Assembly (NCBI GenBank): GCA_903959905.1
Contig: CAJBYO010000090.1
Coordinates: 62,001-126,000, forward strand
Reading direction: 5' to 3'
Length of the DNA stretch: 64,000 nucleotides
Origin: an uncultured Bacteroidales bacterium
GTDB lineage: Bacteria; Bacteroidota; Bacteroidia; Bacteroidales; FEN-979
Shown here: piece by piece, positions 1 through 7,731 of the stretch
How positions within the stretch are numbered: position 1 is the stretch's first letter
How the letters are laid out: each line of letters starts with the position of its first letter
The notes under the pieces: model-generated
What the model was told of the DNA's origin: nothing
Databases searched by the model: none
Seen by the model: the letters and a program-made list of their open reading frames with translations, nothing else
Made by a program: the position numbers and the translations under genes

Positions 1-620
1 TGGTTAGAAATGTTCCCTTCCGGAAATCCCTGGATGGGGTATATCAAAAGTCGCTGTTGAATATCCCTGCTGAGCGTAAAATTATCCTCTACCAGGGGGC
101 GGTAAATGTTGACCGGGGCATTGAAGAGACTATCCTGGCCATGGAGTTCGTTAAATCAGATGCAGCCCTTATCATCGCAGGAATCGGTGATATCTTTGAA
201 GCGCTTAAAGCGATGACCATGAAACATAGCCTCAGCGAAAAAGTAATTTTCCTTGGCCAGGTCCCTTTCCGGGATTTACACGCATATACCCTGATGGCCG
301 ACCTGGGGATCTCGATTGAAAAAGACGTCAGCATCAACTACCATTTCTGCCTGCCCAATAAGTTCCTCGACTATATCCAGGCCAACATCCCGGTACTTGT
401 TTCACCGTTTCCTGAAATGAAGGCCATCGTTGACAAATACCGCATCGGCGAATACATTGAGAGTCACGACCCGGTTATTCTTGCCGCACAGTTTGATGCA
501 CTGCTGAATAACACAGAAAAACTGGCGGAATATAAAAGGAACCTGGTTCAGGCTGCAAAGGAGTTGTGCTGGGAGTTGGAGGAGGAGAAGTTGGTGGGGG
601 TGGTGACAGGTGACGCGTGA
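1..620 (+). CDS. Glycosyltransferase, GT4-like C-terminal part (5' end outside window)
   Basis: The reading frame is open back to base 3 without a stop, so the gene starts before the window; a TTG at 57 is only an internal codon. About 205 residues are visible. They fit the C-terminal GT-B Rossmann half of a family 4-type glycosyltransferase, which binds the nucleotide-sugar donor: a YQGAVN strand near residue 29, the GIGD turn, VIFLGQVPF, and a late acidic stretch before a conserved glycine-rich loop. Likely role is transfer of a sugar during surface glycan synthesis at the inner face of the membrane; donor and acceptor cannot be told. The last residues (VVTGDA) and the TGA stop are encoded inside a GTGAC heptad repeat, so the natural C-terminus may have been replaced. 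A second glycosyltransferase follows on the same strand. Confidence 0.8.
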   Translation, partial: VRNVPFRKSLDGVYQKSLLNIPAERKIILYQGAVNVDRGIEETILAMEFVKSDAALIIAGIGDIFEALKAMTMKHSLSEKVIFLGQVPFRDLHAYTLMADLGISIEKDVSINYHFCLPNKFLDYIQANIPVLVSPFPEMKAIVDKYRIGEYIESHDPVILAAQFDALLNNTEKLAEYKRNLVQAAKELCWELEEEKLVGVVTGDA

Positions 621-665
621 CGGGTGACAGGTGACAGGTGACGCGTGACGCGTGACGGGTGACAG
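603..665. repeat. GTGAC-heptad tandem repeat (period 7, nine copies)
   Basis: GTGAC begins at 603, 610, 617, 624, 631, 638, 645, 652 and 659, exactly seven bases apart, with the two spacer bases varying (AG, GC or GG). The array covers the last codons and the stop of the upstream glycosyltransferase. The same unit, in inverse orientation, recurs at 15567-15608 beside gcvT. Confidence 0.95.
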
Positions 666-710
666 GGCAGTTTGCCCAGCAACGTGTAATAAGTGGACCT
701 TGTTTCCCGT

Positions 711-776
711 TTTGCACTTTGCACTTTGCACTTTGCACTTTTCGTTTTACATTTTACATTTTACATTTTACATTTT
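711..776. repeat. TTTGCAC and TTTTACA tandem heptads
   Basis: Four exact TTTGCAC copies (711-738) are followed, after a six-base joint, by four TTTTACA copies (745-772). Both arrays have period 7. TTTG and TACATTTT boxes occur with 19 bases between them twice (725-728 with 748-755, and 732-735 with 755-762). This resembles the Bacteroidota -33/-7 promoter layout, although the last G of TAnnTTTG is missing. The array lies just upstream of the second glycosyltransferase. TTTGCAC recurs in inverse orientation at 5960-5993. Confidence 0.9.
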
Positions 777-789
777 TCATCCCATACCA

Positions 790-1920
790 TTGACCAATCT
801 TCACCTGCATATCATCTCCTTCGACGTTCCGTTTCCTGCGAATTACGGCGGGGTGATTGATGTTTTTTATAAACTCAGGGCGTTACACACTGCCGGGGTG
901 AAGATTCATCTTCATTGCTTTGTTTATCATCGTGAACCAGCCGCAGAACTTGAAAAATACTGTGAAACTGTAAAATATTATCCGCGGAAAACCGGCCTGG
1001 CGGCAAACCTCGGGCTACTGCCATATATCGTAGCAGGCAGAATATCAGAGGATCTTGTAAAAAATCTGCTGAATGATGATTTTCCGATCCTTTTCGAAGG
1101 ACTGCATACCTGCGGCATCATGCAGGATGAAAGATTGAAAGGGCGCTTCCTCGTATATCGTGAAAGTAACATAGAGCACCACTATTACCGGCATCTGTCG
1201 AAAGCAGAAAAGAATCCGTTTAAAAAGCTGTTTTTCCTTGCTGAAAGTTACCGGTTGTTCCGCTTTCAGAAAATACTCAGGCACGCATCTGTGATGCTTG
1301 CAGTTTCCAAAGATGATACAAATTACCTGGCTTCCCGCTTCCCTGAACAACGGGTGATTTACCTGCCTAGTTTCCATCACGATAACGAGCCCAACATCCT
1401 TTCAGGCAAAGGGACCTATGCACTGTACCAGGGAAAACTCTCCGTTCCCGAAAACAGCGTTGCGGCCGAATACCTGATCAGCCGGGTGTGGGATGATACG
1501 CTTCCTGAACTGCTCATTGCCGGCCTTGATCCGCCCGACTGGCTTGTTCAACTGGGCGAAAAACACAAGAATATTAAAATTATTCCTAATCCATCCGACC
1601 AGGCCATGTTTGAACTCATCCGCGGGGCACACGTCAATATCATGGTCACCTTTCAACCGACAGGACTCAAACTGAAACTGCTCAATGCCCTTTATAATGG
1701 GCGCTTTTGTCTTGTCAACCCCGAAATGGTGGCTGGAACGACCCTGGATGACCTGTGCATTATCGGTAAAACCCCGTCAGTGTTAAAAGACAAGTTGAAA
1801 CACCTGTTTACCATGGAATTCACAGAAAGTGAGATTGTTCACAGGCAAGAAGTGCTGACACACCATTACTCCAATGACAATAATTGTCGATTATTAATTG
1901 AAAGTATACATTCGCGTTGA
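790..1920 (+). CDS. Glycosyltransferase (GT4/GT1-like)
   Basis: A protein of about 376 residues. The start is placed at TTG 790, immediately before the conserved-looking first strand LHIISFDVPFPANYGG. An open frame reaches back to GTG 652, but that stretch is pure translation of the tandem repeats and is discarded. The N-terminal half carries the glycine-rich acceptor-domain turn (FPANYGGV) and FEGLHTCG. The C-terminal half has ALYQGKLSVPEN, the typical start of the donor-binding domain, and a late TGLKLKLLNAL stretch in place of the usual EX7E motif. It probably acts with the upstream glycosyltransferase in one polysaccharide or glycoprotein pathway. Substrates are unknown. No transmembrane segment is seen. 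Confidence 0.8.
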   Translation: MTNLHLHIISFDVPFPANYGGVIDVFYKLRALHTAGVKIHLHCFVYHREPAAELEKYCETVKYYPRKTGLAANLGLLPYIVAGRISEDLVKNLLNDDFPILFEGLHTCGIMQDERLKGRFLVYRESNIEHHYYRHLSKAEKNPFKKLFFLAESYRLFRFQKILRHASVMLAVSKDDTNYLASRFPEQRVIYLPSFHHDNEPNILSGKGTYALYQGKLSVPENSVAAEYLISRVWDDTLPELLIAGLDPPDWLVQLGEKHKNIKIIPNPSDQAMFELIRGAHVNIMVTFQPTGLKLKLLNALYNGRFCLVNPEMVAGTTLDDLCIIGKTPSVLKDKLKHLFTMEFTESEIVHRQEVLTHHYSNDNNCRLLIESIHSR

Positions 1921-1959
1921 TGTTTTACTTACCTTTATAGGTTGTAAGTCATCCCTCCT

Positions 1960-2838
1960 ATGAAGAAAATCCTTGTACCCGTCGATTTTTCAAGCCATAC
2001 TGACATCACCTGCCGCTACGCCCTTGAATTTGCCAAACCGTTTGGCGCTGAGATCAAACTTTTTCACACCTATTTTGACCAGATCATCATCGCCGACACC
2101 AGTTTCCCGGACACGCTCGACATGAGTACGATCTACAATGAAGAGCTGATGAAGGAAATTTTCAGGCAGGCAGAACACCATATGGAGGAATTGGAGGAGA
2201 AGCTGAAAAGCATTATCAGGAAAGAGAACCTTCAGGATATCGTAGTATCTTCAATGGTTACCGGAGGCGAACTTGAACATGAGCTCAAAGGGATCTGCAC
2301 CGATTTCCATCCCGACCTCGTCGTAATGGGCACCACCGGTAAAGGAAAAAATATCAACATCTGGGGAAAGGTTTCCACTTTCATCATTGATCATGCAAAA
2401 GTTCCCGTGATCACCGTGCCTGAAATTAAGCATTTCCACGGTTTCAGCACGATCATGCTGGCCACAGACCTTTCTGAAGGAAATGCAGAAACCATCTCCG
2501 GCCTTATCAACCTTTTTTCTGTCTTTTCTGCAAAGATCCATGTAGTTCACTTCCTCATAAAAACAAAGAATACAGATGCCTGGACCAGGATGAAAGAATT
2601 ACAGGTAAAGTTTGGTAAGGAGGAAAAAACCAACCAGGTTGCGTTTGATGTGATTGAAGTTGCGGAAGATAACCAGTCGGCTGTTGATCAGTATGTTGCC
2701 GCGAACAAAATAGAGATGATCGCCTTTCAGCCGCACAAACACACCATGCTGTATATGTTCTTCACAAAAAATATTACAAAGAAGAACCTGTTCGCCACCA
2801 ATGTCCCCCTGCTGTCGGTGCCACCAGTCATGGCCTAA
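1960..2838 (+). CDS. Universal stress protein with two UspA domains
   Basis: This 292-residue protein is a tandem fusion of two UspA (HUP-fold) domains. Domain 1 (about 1-150) opens with KKILVPVDFSSHTD and contains VVMGTTGKGKN followed by the small-residue stretch before VPVITVP, which matches the ATP-binding G-2X-G-9X-G pattern. Domain 2 (about 160-292) opens with TIMLATDLSEGN but lacks a clear ATP loop, so it may be structural. USP proteins are cytoplasmic and respond to starvation or redox stress. The ATG follows a TACCTTTA element (1930-1937) that only loosely resembles a -7 box. The stop is three bases from the convergent stop of the next gene. Confidence 0.92.
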   Translation: MKKILVPVDFSSHTDITCRYALEFAKPFGAEIKLFHTYFDQIIIADTSFPDTLDMSTIYNEELMKEIFRQAEHHMEELEEKLKSIIRKENLQDIVVSSMVTGGELEHELKGICTDFHPDLVVMGTTGKGKNINIWGKVSTFIIDHAKVPVITVPEIKHFHGFSTIMLATDLSEGNAETISGLINLFSVFSAKIHVVHFLIKTKNTDAWTRMKELQVKFGKEEKTNQVAFDVIEVAEDNQSAVDQYVAANKIEMIAFQPHKHTMLYMFFTKNITKKNLFATNVPLLSVPPVMA

Positions 2839-2841
2839 CCG

Positions 2842-4335
2842 TCAGTTCACTGTTACCACCTTATAGTTGTCATATTTGTACAATAGCCAGCTGCGGTTTT
2901 CAAACCCATTGTCTTTTGTTTGACTGAAGCTGAACCTTGATACCAGCGAATTTACTTTAAAATCACCGATACACCTTCCAATGTTGGTCCCGTACGCACG
3001 AATAGCTGAAAGGAAGAAATATGCCTGGTCAAACCCCTGGAATGCGAGCATGTCAGGATCTGCTTTATATATCTCCTGGTATCTCTGCGTAAACTGCTTC
3101 ACCATCGGATTCTCATAATCAATGAACGACCGGGCCATGGTATGGGTCTTCAGTGCCACCAGGTATTCGTTTTCAAGACCGTCGATGGTTGACCAGCCAG
3201 GCAATCCGATCAGGGTCAGATCATACTCGTTGCGTAACTTGTACAAACTACGCATCAGGTCAAGGATATAGGCCTGGTTATCAGAAAAGACAACAACATA
3301 ATTCGGTTTCTCCTTTGCGTATCTTACAATGGCAGCATCCTGGCTCTCAACCAGTACAACTTTCAGATTTCTTTCCTGGCACTCTTTCTTCAACCTGTCG
3401 GGCGCATCACGGTCGCCATATTGACCGTTCCGGATAATAATCACCTGGCCGGAAGAAAAGTTTGACGACATGTAAGCAGCCAGTTGCTCAAGCTGCTCCT
3501 TCTTTGGTGGTTGAACTTTAAAAACGAACGGGTTACCGGTTGCCAGCTCGCTTCGCTCTGAAATGGGGTTGACCAGGTTGATCCTGTTCTTTTTTGCAAA
3601 GGCGGATACAATCTGAAAATTTGACTGGTAAAGCAATCCGAATATCAGGTCCATCGATTTCATTTCAGGATTTCTCAGTACCTGCCTGGTTTTTGCGGTA
3701 TCCTTGTCAACATCATATACATAGAGCCTGATATTGACCCCCTGGTGCTCCAATGAGTCAAGTGCCATGCGGAAGCCCTCATAAAAAGGGAGGAATTGAA
3801 ACGAATTGGTGGATTCGAATATTTTCGGGTCAGGATTTTCGGCATTGATCTGGTCCACCCCAGAAAGAAATAACGGGAGCATAAGGGCAACCTTATATAC
3901 TTGTTTTTTTGAAGAACTGTCAATCCCGCAAGGTAATTGAGCAACAACAACAGTATCCGGAGCAGGAGTGATCTCCTTTGTAACCGGCTTACTGTCCAGT
4001 GTGGTTACCGCTTTGTCTTTGCTGCCGGCCTGTTTTGAGGCACTTATCTGCGTTTGACCAGGTATGGGAATCCTGATTTTCTGATCTGCTTTGATTCCAT
4101 CTTTTACCGAAGGATTTTCCCTGATAATTTCGTTCACCTCTACGCCATAAGCCTTTGAGATCATGTACAGTGTTTGCCCACGCTTAATGGTATGGACGTA
4201 AAACTCGCGTCCGTCAACCTTCTCAATAACAGCCGACCGGATCTGTTTCATCTGCTCCTGGGTTGACTGCCCTGAAGCCCCGGCATTTGCAAGGCAAAAC
4301 AGCAAACAAATAAGATAAACGCCATAACCTCTCAT
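2842..4335 (-). CDS. LysM domain fused to a periplasmic ligand-binding-like domain
   Basis: A protein of 497 residues. It has a signal peptide (about 1-22, ending AGASGQ) and one LysM domain (about 46-90; FYVHTIKRGQTLYMIS, ending in KIRIP), which binds peptidoglycan. After a low-complexity linker comes a domain from about 145 that resembles the type I periplasmic-binding (Leu/Ile/Val receptor) fold, with VALMLPLFL, FYEGFRMALD and FGLLYQSN. No ABC transporter permease or ATPase is adjacent, so this is probably a wall-anchored sensor or structural protein rather than a transport receptor, similar in layout to LpoA-type proteins. That functional reading is inference. It lies downstream of guaA across an ACCATTTT repeat and may be co-transcribed with it. 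Confidence 0.75.
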   Translation of the reverse strand: MRGYGVYLICLLFCLANAGASGQSTQEQMKQIRSAVIEKVDGREFYVHTIKRGQTLYMISKAYGVEVNEIIRENPSVKDGIKADQKIRIPIPGQTQISASKQAGSKDKAVTTLDSKPVTKEITPAPDTVVVAQLPCGIDSSSKKQVYKVALMLPLFLSGVDQINAENPDPKIFESTNSFQFLPFYEGFRMALDSLEHQGVNIRLYVYDVDKDTAKTRQVLRNPEMKSMDLIFGLLYQSNFQIVSAFAKKNRINLVNPISERSELATGNPFVFKVQPPKKEQLEQLAAYMSSNFSSGQVIIIRNGQYGDRDAPDRLKKECQERNLKVVLVESQDAAIVRYAKEKPNYVVVFSDNQAYILDLMRSLYKLRNEYDLTLIGLPGWSTIDGLENEYLVALKTHTMARSFIDYENPMVKQFTQRYQEIYKADPDMLAFQGFDQAYFFLSAIRAYGTNIGRCIGDFKVNSLVSRFSFSQTKDNGFENRSWLLYKYDNYKVVTVN

Positions 4336-4341
4336 ATTCTC

Positions 4342-4411
4342 ACCATTTCACCATTTTACCATTTTACTACTTTACCATTTTACCACTTTACCATTTTACC
4401 ATTTTACTACT
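4342..4411. repeat. ACCATTTT octad tandem repeat (period 8, nine copies)
   Basis: The units begin at 4342, 4350, 4358, 4366, 4374, 4382, 4390, 4398 and 4406, with ACC or ACT followed by ATTT/ACTT. The array spans the whole gap between the guaA stop codon (4407-4409) and the start of the LysM gene (4335), overlapping the guaA stop. A three-copy relative lies inside the GH38 reading frame at 63941-63964. Confidence 0.92.
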
Positions 4412-5936
4412 CCCACTCAATCGTCGCCGGAGGCTTCGAACTGATGTCATACACCACCCGGTTTACCCCTTTGACTTTGTTGATTATATCGTTACTGACT
4501 TTAGCCAGGAACTCATATGGGAGATGCGCCCAGTCGGCAGTCATACCATCGGTGGAGGTTACCGCACGTAACGCAACTACATTTTCATAGGTCCGTTCAT
4601 CTCCCATCACACCAACCGACTGCACAGGGAGAAGTACTGCAAACGCCTGCCATACAGTATGATACAGGTTAAAGCTGCGCAATCCTGAGATAAACACATC
4701 ATCAACCTCCTGAAGCAGGCTGACCTTGTCGCGGTCAATATCGCTGAGGATGCGCACAGCAAGGCCAGGCCCCGGGAAGGGATGGCGGTCGAGAAATTCA
4801 GGGTCAAGCCCTACTGTTTTTCCCACCTTCCTCACTTCATCCTTGAACAGGCTGTTGAGGGGTTCCACCACTTTGAGTTTCATGTAGTCGGGGAGCCCCC
4901 CAACATTGTGATGTGATTTTATGGTGGCTGAAGGTCCTTTGACAGAATGTGACTCAATCACATCGGGGTATATCGTACCCTGTGCGAGCCATTTAATGTC
5001 CCGGATCTTATGCGCTTCTGTATCAAAAACATCTATAAAGGTCTTGCCGATAATTTTACGTTTTTTTTCAGGATCAGTAACCCCTTTCAGAGCATCGAGG
5101 AACAAATCACGGGCATCTACCCCGGTTACGTTGAGATCAAGGGTTTTATAGCGCTCAAGCACTTTGGTAAATTCATTTTTCCGCAACAGTCCGTTGTCAA
5201 CGAAAATGCAGTAAAGGTTCTTCCCGATGGCCTTATGCAACAACATGGCAGCAACGGAGGAGTCAACACCGCCTGAGAGCCCGAGCACGACCCTGTCATC
5301 ACCCAGTTTCTCTTTCAGAGATGCTACGGTTGAGTCGACAAACGACTCAGGTGTCCATGATTGTTTGCAACCGCAAATGCCAACCACGAAATTCCGGAGC
5401 AGCGTAAGCCCTTCCGTGGTGTGATACACCTCCGGATGAAACTGAATTCCATACGTCAGCTCATCTTCAACCCGGTAACCGGCATATTGCACATCCGGTG
5501 TGCTGGCAATCACCCGAAAATTGACAGGTGCATCCAGAATCGTATCGGCATGTGACATCCATACCTGTGTGCCGGAAGACATTCCTGTCAGCAATGCATT
5601 ATCCGTATCAATGGAAGTCAGGTTTGCACGGCCGTACTCACGGATTTCTGAAGGGGCCACCACGCCACCCGATGACTGGGCAAGGTACTGAGCCCCATAG
5701 CATACGCCAAGAAGTGGCAGATTTCCCCTGATGCCGGTCAGATCAGGAAAAGGTGCATTTTCATCGCGAACTGAAAACGGACTGCCCGACAGGATCACCC
5801 CGCGAACAGACTGAGCCAGGGAGGGTATTTTATTATACGGGTGTATTTCACAGTATACGTTTAGTTCACGAACTCTCCTGGCAATGAGTTGTGTATACTG
5901 GGATCCGAAATCAAGAATAAGAATGGTTTCCTGCAT
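4407..5936 (-). CDS. guaA: GMP synthase (glutamine-hydrolysing)
   Basis: At 509 residues this is full length for GuaA. The class I glutamine amidotransferase domain comes first: catalytic Cys79 in GVCYGAQ, with His167 and Glu169 in QFHPE. The ATP-pyrophosphatase domain follows with the PP-loop SGGVDSS (221-227), and the C-terminal dimerisation domain ends in PPATIEWE. The enzyme converts XMP, ATP and glutamine to GMP in the cytoplasm, the step after IMP dehydrogenase, whose gene guaB lies at 47.5-49 kb. The ATG at 5936 is fixed by the family N-terminus (ILDFGSQYTQ). A -7 box ends only four bases before the ATG, which predicts a leaderless or nearly leaderless mRNA. Confidence 0.98.
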   Translation of the reverse strand: MQETILILDFGSQYTQLIARRVRELNVYCEIHPYNKIPSLAQSVRGVILSGSPFSVRDENAPFPDLTGIRGNLPLLGVCYGAQYLAQSSGGVVAPSEIREYGRANLTSIDTDNALLTGMSSGTQVWMSHADTILDAPVNFRVIASTPDVQYAGYRVEDELTYGIQFHPEVYHTTEGLTLLRNFVVGICGCKQSWTPESFVDSTVASLKEKLGDDRVVLGLSGGVDSSVAAMLLHKAIGKNLYCIFVDNGLLRKNEFTKVLERYKTLDLNVTGVDARDLFLDALKGVTDPEKKRKIIGKTFIDVFDTEAHKIRDIKWLAQGTIYPDVIESHSVKGPSATIKSHHNVGGLPDYMKLKVVEPLNSLFKDEVRKVGKTVGLDPEFLDRHPFPGPGLAVRILSDIDRDKVSLLQEVDDVFISGLRSFNLYHTVWQAFAVLLPVQSVGVMGDERTYENVVALRAVTSTDGMTADWAHLPYEFLAKVSNDIINKVKGVNRVVYDISSKPPATIEWE

Positions 5937-5940
5937 GGTA

Positions 5941-5972
5941 CAAATATATTGTTAATCAGTGCAAAATGCAAA
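5941..5972 (-). promoter_or_regulatory. Putative guaA promoter (TTTG-N20-TATATTTG)
   Basis: On the minus strand TATATTTG (5948-5941) matches the Bacteroidota -7 consensus TAnnTTTG exactly. A TTTG -33 box (5972-5969) lies 20 bases upstream and is one unit of the TTTGCAC repeat. Only four bases separate the -7 box from the guaA ATG, so transcription should begin at or next to the start codon. Confidence 0.55.
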
Positions 5973-5993
5973 GTGCAAAGTGCAAAGTGCAAA
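5960..5993. repeat. TGCAAAG heptad tandem repeat (period 7, five copies)
   Basis: TGCAAA begins at 5960, 5967, 5974, 5981 and 5988. Read on the minus strand this is TTTGCAC/TTTGCAT, the unit also seen at 711-738. It fills the gap between the stop of the M23 peptidase gene (5998) and the guaA promoter, and it contributes a TTTG every seven bases upstream of guaA. Confidence 0.93.
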
Positions 5994-5997
5994 ATTA

Positions 5998-7728
5998 TCA
6001 GTGCATAAGGGCTGCCTCGTAACGTGCAGTGTTTCCTACCGCATCTGTGACGGTGAGAACAAACTGGTTCTTTCCCGGTTTCATCATTTCATCAAAAGTA
6101 TAAGCCAACAGCCTGTTTTTCTCGTCGTAATCCATCAGGATCCATTTTCCGTTCAGTGTTCCCCTGTATGTTTTGACACCGGCCAGGTTATCTGACACCT
6201 TCACAAGGATTGACGATTGTTTTTTAACATTTTTGTTGGGGAATATATTAACGGCCCTGATCACAGGAGGCTCGGTATCAGTTGTCACTGTGAAATTCCC
6301 AAAATCCCTGATTTTTGTGGTGATCCAGCCGTTTTCCCAGGTGCCTCCGCGAGCTGCAAATTTGTTTCCGCCAGTAACTGAAACGATAATGGCTTTTGAT
6401 TCCAGTGCTTTTGGCAGGTTCTCCGTTTTAATTGACAGGCTGCAAAACGTGTGAAGCGGTGTTAATTGATTCTGAAGATGATGCACACCTGAATAAGATC
6501 CTTTTACGGGCGGGGTCACACTGTATTCAAAAGGAAAATCATCATATACAGCCTCTGATGGAATATCAAATTTAATGCCAGTCCGTTCAATATGATTATC
6601 CGATTTATAGCTAATCAACTGGTTGTCTTCACGTTCAGCCTGTCTTATCTTTCCGCCCATGTTTGCAGGCGGGTGGCTTTTCACGTAAAACACGAGGGTA
6701 GCCGAATTCCCAAAAGCATCTTTAACGACATACCTGATCTTATGTGGTTTTGAATCAATAAAATTCACCACGCCGTAGTTTTTCACATCACTGTACACGC
6801 TGAGTTTGTTGTTTGGCGCCACATATGACCTTTGGATCTTGCGCTTGCCCTGGATGTAGGCAGGGTAATCAATAAGGCTGTTCACATAACGTGTTTCTGC
6901 AAAGGCAAAACGTTCAATGTTCTGCGAAAACACCTTCTGACCGTCAACCTCCAGGGTGATGCCATGCACACCTGTTTTAAGTCCGCCTTCGGCATTGTCG
7001 GACGTTTCAACACCAAAAATAATGTTGCCCGACACTTTTATCGTGTCATTGATCCGAAGTTTGAAATTTCCTCCTGAACCGGTTACAGGAATCAGGATCG
7101 CCTTGTCAGCGAAATTAACCATGGCGTTGTCGCCGAACGGATATACCTTAACCAATGAAATCACCGGGGGAATGGCATCCCTCTTCATGAACCCAAAGTT
7201 CAGCGGATCAATGATTTCCTGCGTTCTTGCGTCCCTGATCTCAAAATGCACATGAGGCCCGCCGGAGGCCCCTGAATTTCCTGAATAAGCCACCAGGTCT
7301 CCCTTTTTAACTTTTAAAGTGCCTTCCGGCACTTCCGTGTCCATGGCAAACGACTCCTTTTTCACTTGCTGTGCTTTTACCCAAACCGCTATGGTGCCGG
7401 CATAATTCCTGAGATGCCCGCAGAGTGAAGTATAACCGTTGGGATGGGTGATATAAAGTGCTTTACCAAAGCCGCCCGGCGAGATATTCACCCGGGACAC
7501 AAAACCGTCGGCAACTGCATAAACAGGTTTTCCCTGAACGCCTTCAGTTCGGATGTCAATTCCAGAATGAAAGTGATTTCTCCTGATCTCACCGAATGAT
7601 CCTGCGAGCGTAACGGGGAAGCTCACAGGCGAACGAAAGTAATTCCGCGGATACTGGTCCTGCTTCATTGAAAGCAGGGCCGGTATAACCAGGAGTCCGA
7701 TCAGGAAAATAAGCCGAGATTTTATCAT
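5998..7728 (-). CDS. M23 family metallopeptidase (LytM type), exported
   Basis: A 576-residue protein with an N-terminal signal or anchor segment (about 3-20). The LytM/M23 zinc peptidase domain lies early (about 35-170): His54 and Asp58 in HSGID and His159/His161 in PHVHFE form the metal site and catalytic His. A long C-terminal part of about 400 residues looks like several beta-sandwich modules (KSHPPANMG, DTEPPVIRAVNIFPN, LTVTDAVGN). The family cleaves peptide cross-links of peptidoglycan in the periplasm; the active-site residues appear intact, so hydrolysis is likely. It is the last gene of a run with 3-6 base gaps that starts at 13976. Confidence 0.88.
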   Translation of the reverse strand: MIKSRLIFLIGLLVIPALLSMKQDQYPRNYFRSPVSFPVTLAGSFGEIRRNHFHSGIDIRTEGVQGKPVYAVADGFVSRVNISPGGFGKALYITHPNGYTSLCGHLRNYAGTIAVWVKAQQVKKESFAMDTEVPEGTLKVKKGDLVAYSGNSGASGGPHVHFEIRDARTQEIIDPLNFGFMKRDAIPPVISLVKVYPFGDNAMVNFADKAILIPVTGSGGNFKLRINDTIKVSGNIIFGVETSDNAEGGLKTGVHGITLEVDGQKVFSQNIERFAFAETRYVNSLIDYPAYIQGKRKIQRSYVAPNNKLSVYSDVKNYGVVNFIDSKPHKIRYVVKDAFGNSATLVFYVKSHPPANMGGKIRQAEREDNQLISYKSDNHIERTGIKFDIPSEAVYDDFPFEYSVTPPVKGSYSGVHHLQNQLTPLHTFCSLSIKTENLPKALESKAIIVSVTGGNKFAARGGTWENGWITTKIRDFGNFTVTTDTEPPVIRAVNIFPNKNVKKQSSILVKVSDNLAGVKTYRGTLNGKWILMDYDEKNRLLAYTFDEMMKPGKNQFVLTVTDAVGNTARYEAALMH

Positions 7729-7731
7729 TGG

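Noticed and set aside
652..789. N-terminal extension of the second glycosyltransferase to GTG 652
   Set aside because: The extra 46 residues are encoded by the tandem repeats; the conserved first strand begins right after TTG 790.
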